Position numbers and translations under genes: made by a program
Part shown: positions 62,271-64,000 of the stretch, one piece after another
Layout: every line of letters begins with the position of its first letter
Numbering within the stretch: the first letter of the stretch is position 1
Source: Phoenix dactylifera
Taxonomy: Eukaryota > Streptophyta > Magnoliopsida > Arecales > Arecaceae
NCBI RefSeq assembly: GCF_009389715.1
Contig: NC_052399.1
Span: 5,086,585-5,150,584, forward strand
DNA: 64,000 nucleotides
Direction: 5' to 3'
The notes under the pieces: model-generated
The model's database searches: none
What the model saw: only the letters and a program-made list of their open reading frames with translations
What the model was told of the DNA's origin: nothing

Positions 62271-63798
62271 TTAAGTTCTATAAGGTAAATATTTTATTTC
62301 CTCTTTGAGTTCTATCCCAAACATTTGATCGACTCTCTCTTTGACATGGTTAATCAGTGCAAGCATATCTGCCGAAGTGGACCCATTGAAGTTGATGAAG
62401 AAATTGGCATGAACCTTGGAAACCTTGGCACCACCTATCTCAAGCCCTTTGAGCCCAGCAAACTCGATTAGCTCTCCCGCCGATATTCCCATTCCCAGGG
62501 GATTCCGAAACACGGACCCGGCGCTGCGCTCTCCAATTGGTTGGCTCTTCCTCCGCCTGCATTTTTTCATACAGCTTACGATTCCACCGAAAACGAAAAA
62601 CGAAGAGCAACGACAATAAGTTGCAAATAAATCAGAAAAATTAGCTGAATAATTGATCTATGAATTATTTATATACGATGCATAAGACCGATAATTTCAT
62701 TTAATTAGTTAATAAAATCTAACGTCTGCTCGGATCGATCCAATACAATTCGTGCATCCCTACTCAAAAGTGCAGCTCTAGGAGGAGACTAACCAGAAAT
62801 AAATGGATGGATTCAACCTCACCTCTCCAAGAAGGCCCTCTGCCGCTCCCTCGTTCTCTCGGCCGGCACCAACCGGAACGTGACCGCCGCAATGGCGGCC
62901 AAGTCCTTCATCCGTTGGAAGGTCGAGCACCGATATCCGAAGGCCATGTCGCTCCTCCTCAGCACCCTGAAGTCTCCATCCACGGTGACCATCTCCACGC
63001 TATCAATCACATCTCCAGTCTCCTGCCGCAAATTACACAACCGCTGAGATCAGATGGACAGAAAGAAAGCCGAACACGATAAAGAAACCAAGGCAGATTA
63101 ATGAATTCACCTGCCCACCAGCTCCGGCATTCATGAAGACAGCCCCGCCGACCGTCCCCGGGATGCCGCCGGCGAACTCGAGGCCCGAGAACCCCGCGAT
63201 GGAGCAGCGCACTCCGAGGCGGTTGAATGGGTATCCGCTGCCAACCCGATAGACGCCGGGCTCGACCACTTGGAATTGGTCGAGGCGGTTGAGCAAGACA
63301 AAGCCGTCGAAGCCGCGGTCGTCGAAGAGGCAATTGGAGCCCTTGCCGAGGATCAACAGGGGAATGGACCTCGCCCGGCAGTAGCTGCAAAAAAAAAAAA
63401 TAGCGTGAGTTACGCGGCCGACGAGCGTATGGTGTTTGGTCCGAAGGTGGTACCGACCGGATGGCGGCGACGAGCTGGGAGGGCCGGGAGACTTGGAGGA
63501 AGTAGCTGCAAGGGCCGCCGATGCCCCAGCTGCCGAGCTCCTTGAGATGCTTTTGGTTTCGAAGGATGCATTGCTCGACGAGCGATTGCTCTCGTCGGTC
63601 ATCTAGCGAAGGTATGGAGGTCAGGGAGAGCTCTTCTTTGATGGATAGAGCATTTGAGGTGTTTGAGGGGAGGAGGAGTTGGTGTTGGGGGAAGAGGAGA
63701 GAGGAGCTTTTAGCTCTCAAAGAGCCATTTGGGTTGGCTTGAGTGGGGGAAGAAATGAGGGGAGACGAGGGGATAGAAAACAACGCCATGCTTCTCAT
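62271..63798 (-). CDS. MURB: Plastid-targeted MurB (UDP-N-acetylenolpyruvoylglucosamine reductase), four exons
   Basis: Coding exons: 63458-63798, 63111-63384, 62823-63022, 62271-62556; all GT-AG, 366 aa. MurB is the FAD- and NADPH-dependent reductase making UDP-MurNAc for peptidoglycan. FAD-site motifs are LGKGSN (126-131) and GGIPGTVGGA (186-195). FGYRCSTF (Tyr235) and GSVFRNP (Ser286, the proton donor position) are intact, as is the C-terminal FGIELKEEI with the expected acidic residues. These fit type II MurB. Residues 1-60 are rich in Ser, Pro and Leu, like a chloroplast transit peptide. The frame is open further to an ATG at 63984, adding 62 codons; the ATG at 63798 is chosen because it starts the transit-like sequence. 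Confidence 0.94.
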
Positions 63799-64000
63799 TC
63801 TCCTCTCCCCTCTCGCTTCTTTCTTCTTTCTTGGGCTCTTAAGCCTCAGGCCATAGGAACCATTCCATCTATTTCTAGTTAGTTCTCTATTTTTTTTTTT
63901 TTTTTCATTCTGAAATGGAGAGTCTCTGAAGCCATAGATCAAACACGGAGGCCGCGCAGTGCAAAATACTGCGGATGGTTGCATTCATCTCTTTCTCGTG
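63799..64000 (-). promoter_or_regulatory. 5' leader/upstream region of MurB
   Basis: This stretch has a run of T (plus strand) near 63890 and the in-frame upstream ATG at 63984. No TATA box was identified before the window edge. Confidence 0.35.

Noticed and set aside
63007-63984. Single 325-aa MurB frame reading through 63457 and 63385
   Set aside because: Past 63458 the frame leaves MurB homology; the GT/AG sites at 63457 and 63385 restore it in exon 2.

Overview
The window is nuclear DNA of a flowering plant. It holds four intact multi-exon or single-exon genes with GT-AG introns (one GC-AG), plastid transit peptides, polyadenylated LINE and SINE copies, and many small DNA transposons. 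GC- and alanine-rich first exons, long TE-loaded introns and protein spelling point to a monocot; a palm is my best guess, from memory and not proven here. I saw no bacterial genes, CRISPR array or rRNA. Region 1-12300 is TE-rich: the 3' end of a broken Ty1/copia element, a tRNA-derived SINE with a clear target-site duplication, a probable gypsy-type LTR split by a TIR element that carries a piece of a UBA2-type RNA-binding protein gene, a 5'-truncated LINE, and a Harbinger-type MITE. Region 12300-13800 is a compact intronless VQ-motif gene with G-boxes, a W-box and a TATA box upstream. Region 15713-29728 (minus strand) is a nine-exon DUF639 gene; the exons join in frame to 689 codons. Its introns carry foldback elements and a diverged ~0.5 kb tandem duplication. 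Region 30150-39000 is again TE-rich: two copies of a foldback MITE family, each with a perfect 10-bp target duplication (one about 430 bp upstream of the DUF639 start codon), a second SINE, LINE remnants, AT-rich foldbacks, and a hAT-type element carrying a rearranged pectinesterase/inhibitor fragment. Region 40193-48623 (plus) is a ten-exon TMEM214-like (DUF2359) gene of 594 aa. Region 50150-55140 has a decayed LINE and two neighbouring long AT-rich Harbinger-like elements built from ~140-bp tandem units. Region 56598-61836 (plus) is ABA4, which acts at the neoxanthin step of ABA synthesis, in six exons (237 aa). Region 62271-63798 (minus) is a four-exon nuclear MurB (366 aa) with a transit peptide and the catalytic motifs intact, tail to tail with ABA4. 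The genes do not form an operon. ABA4 and MurB are both predicted plastid proteins and sit 434 bp apart; their shared location is the only link I can show. The most unusual items are the nuclear MurB, the foldback MITE family with interrupted CTGTTCGGC palindromes, the two gene-capturing TIR elements, and the paired AT-rich satellite-like elements. All exon borders were worked out by hand from reading frame, splice dinucleotides and protein-family memory; no alignment or RNA data were available.
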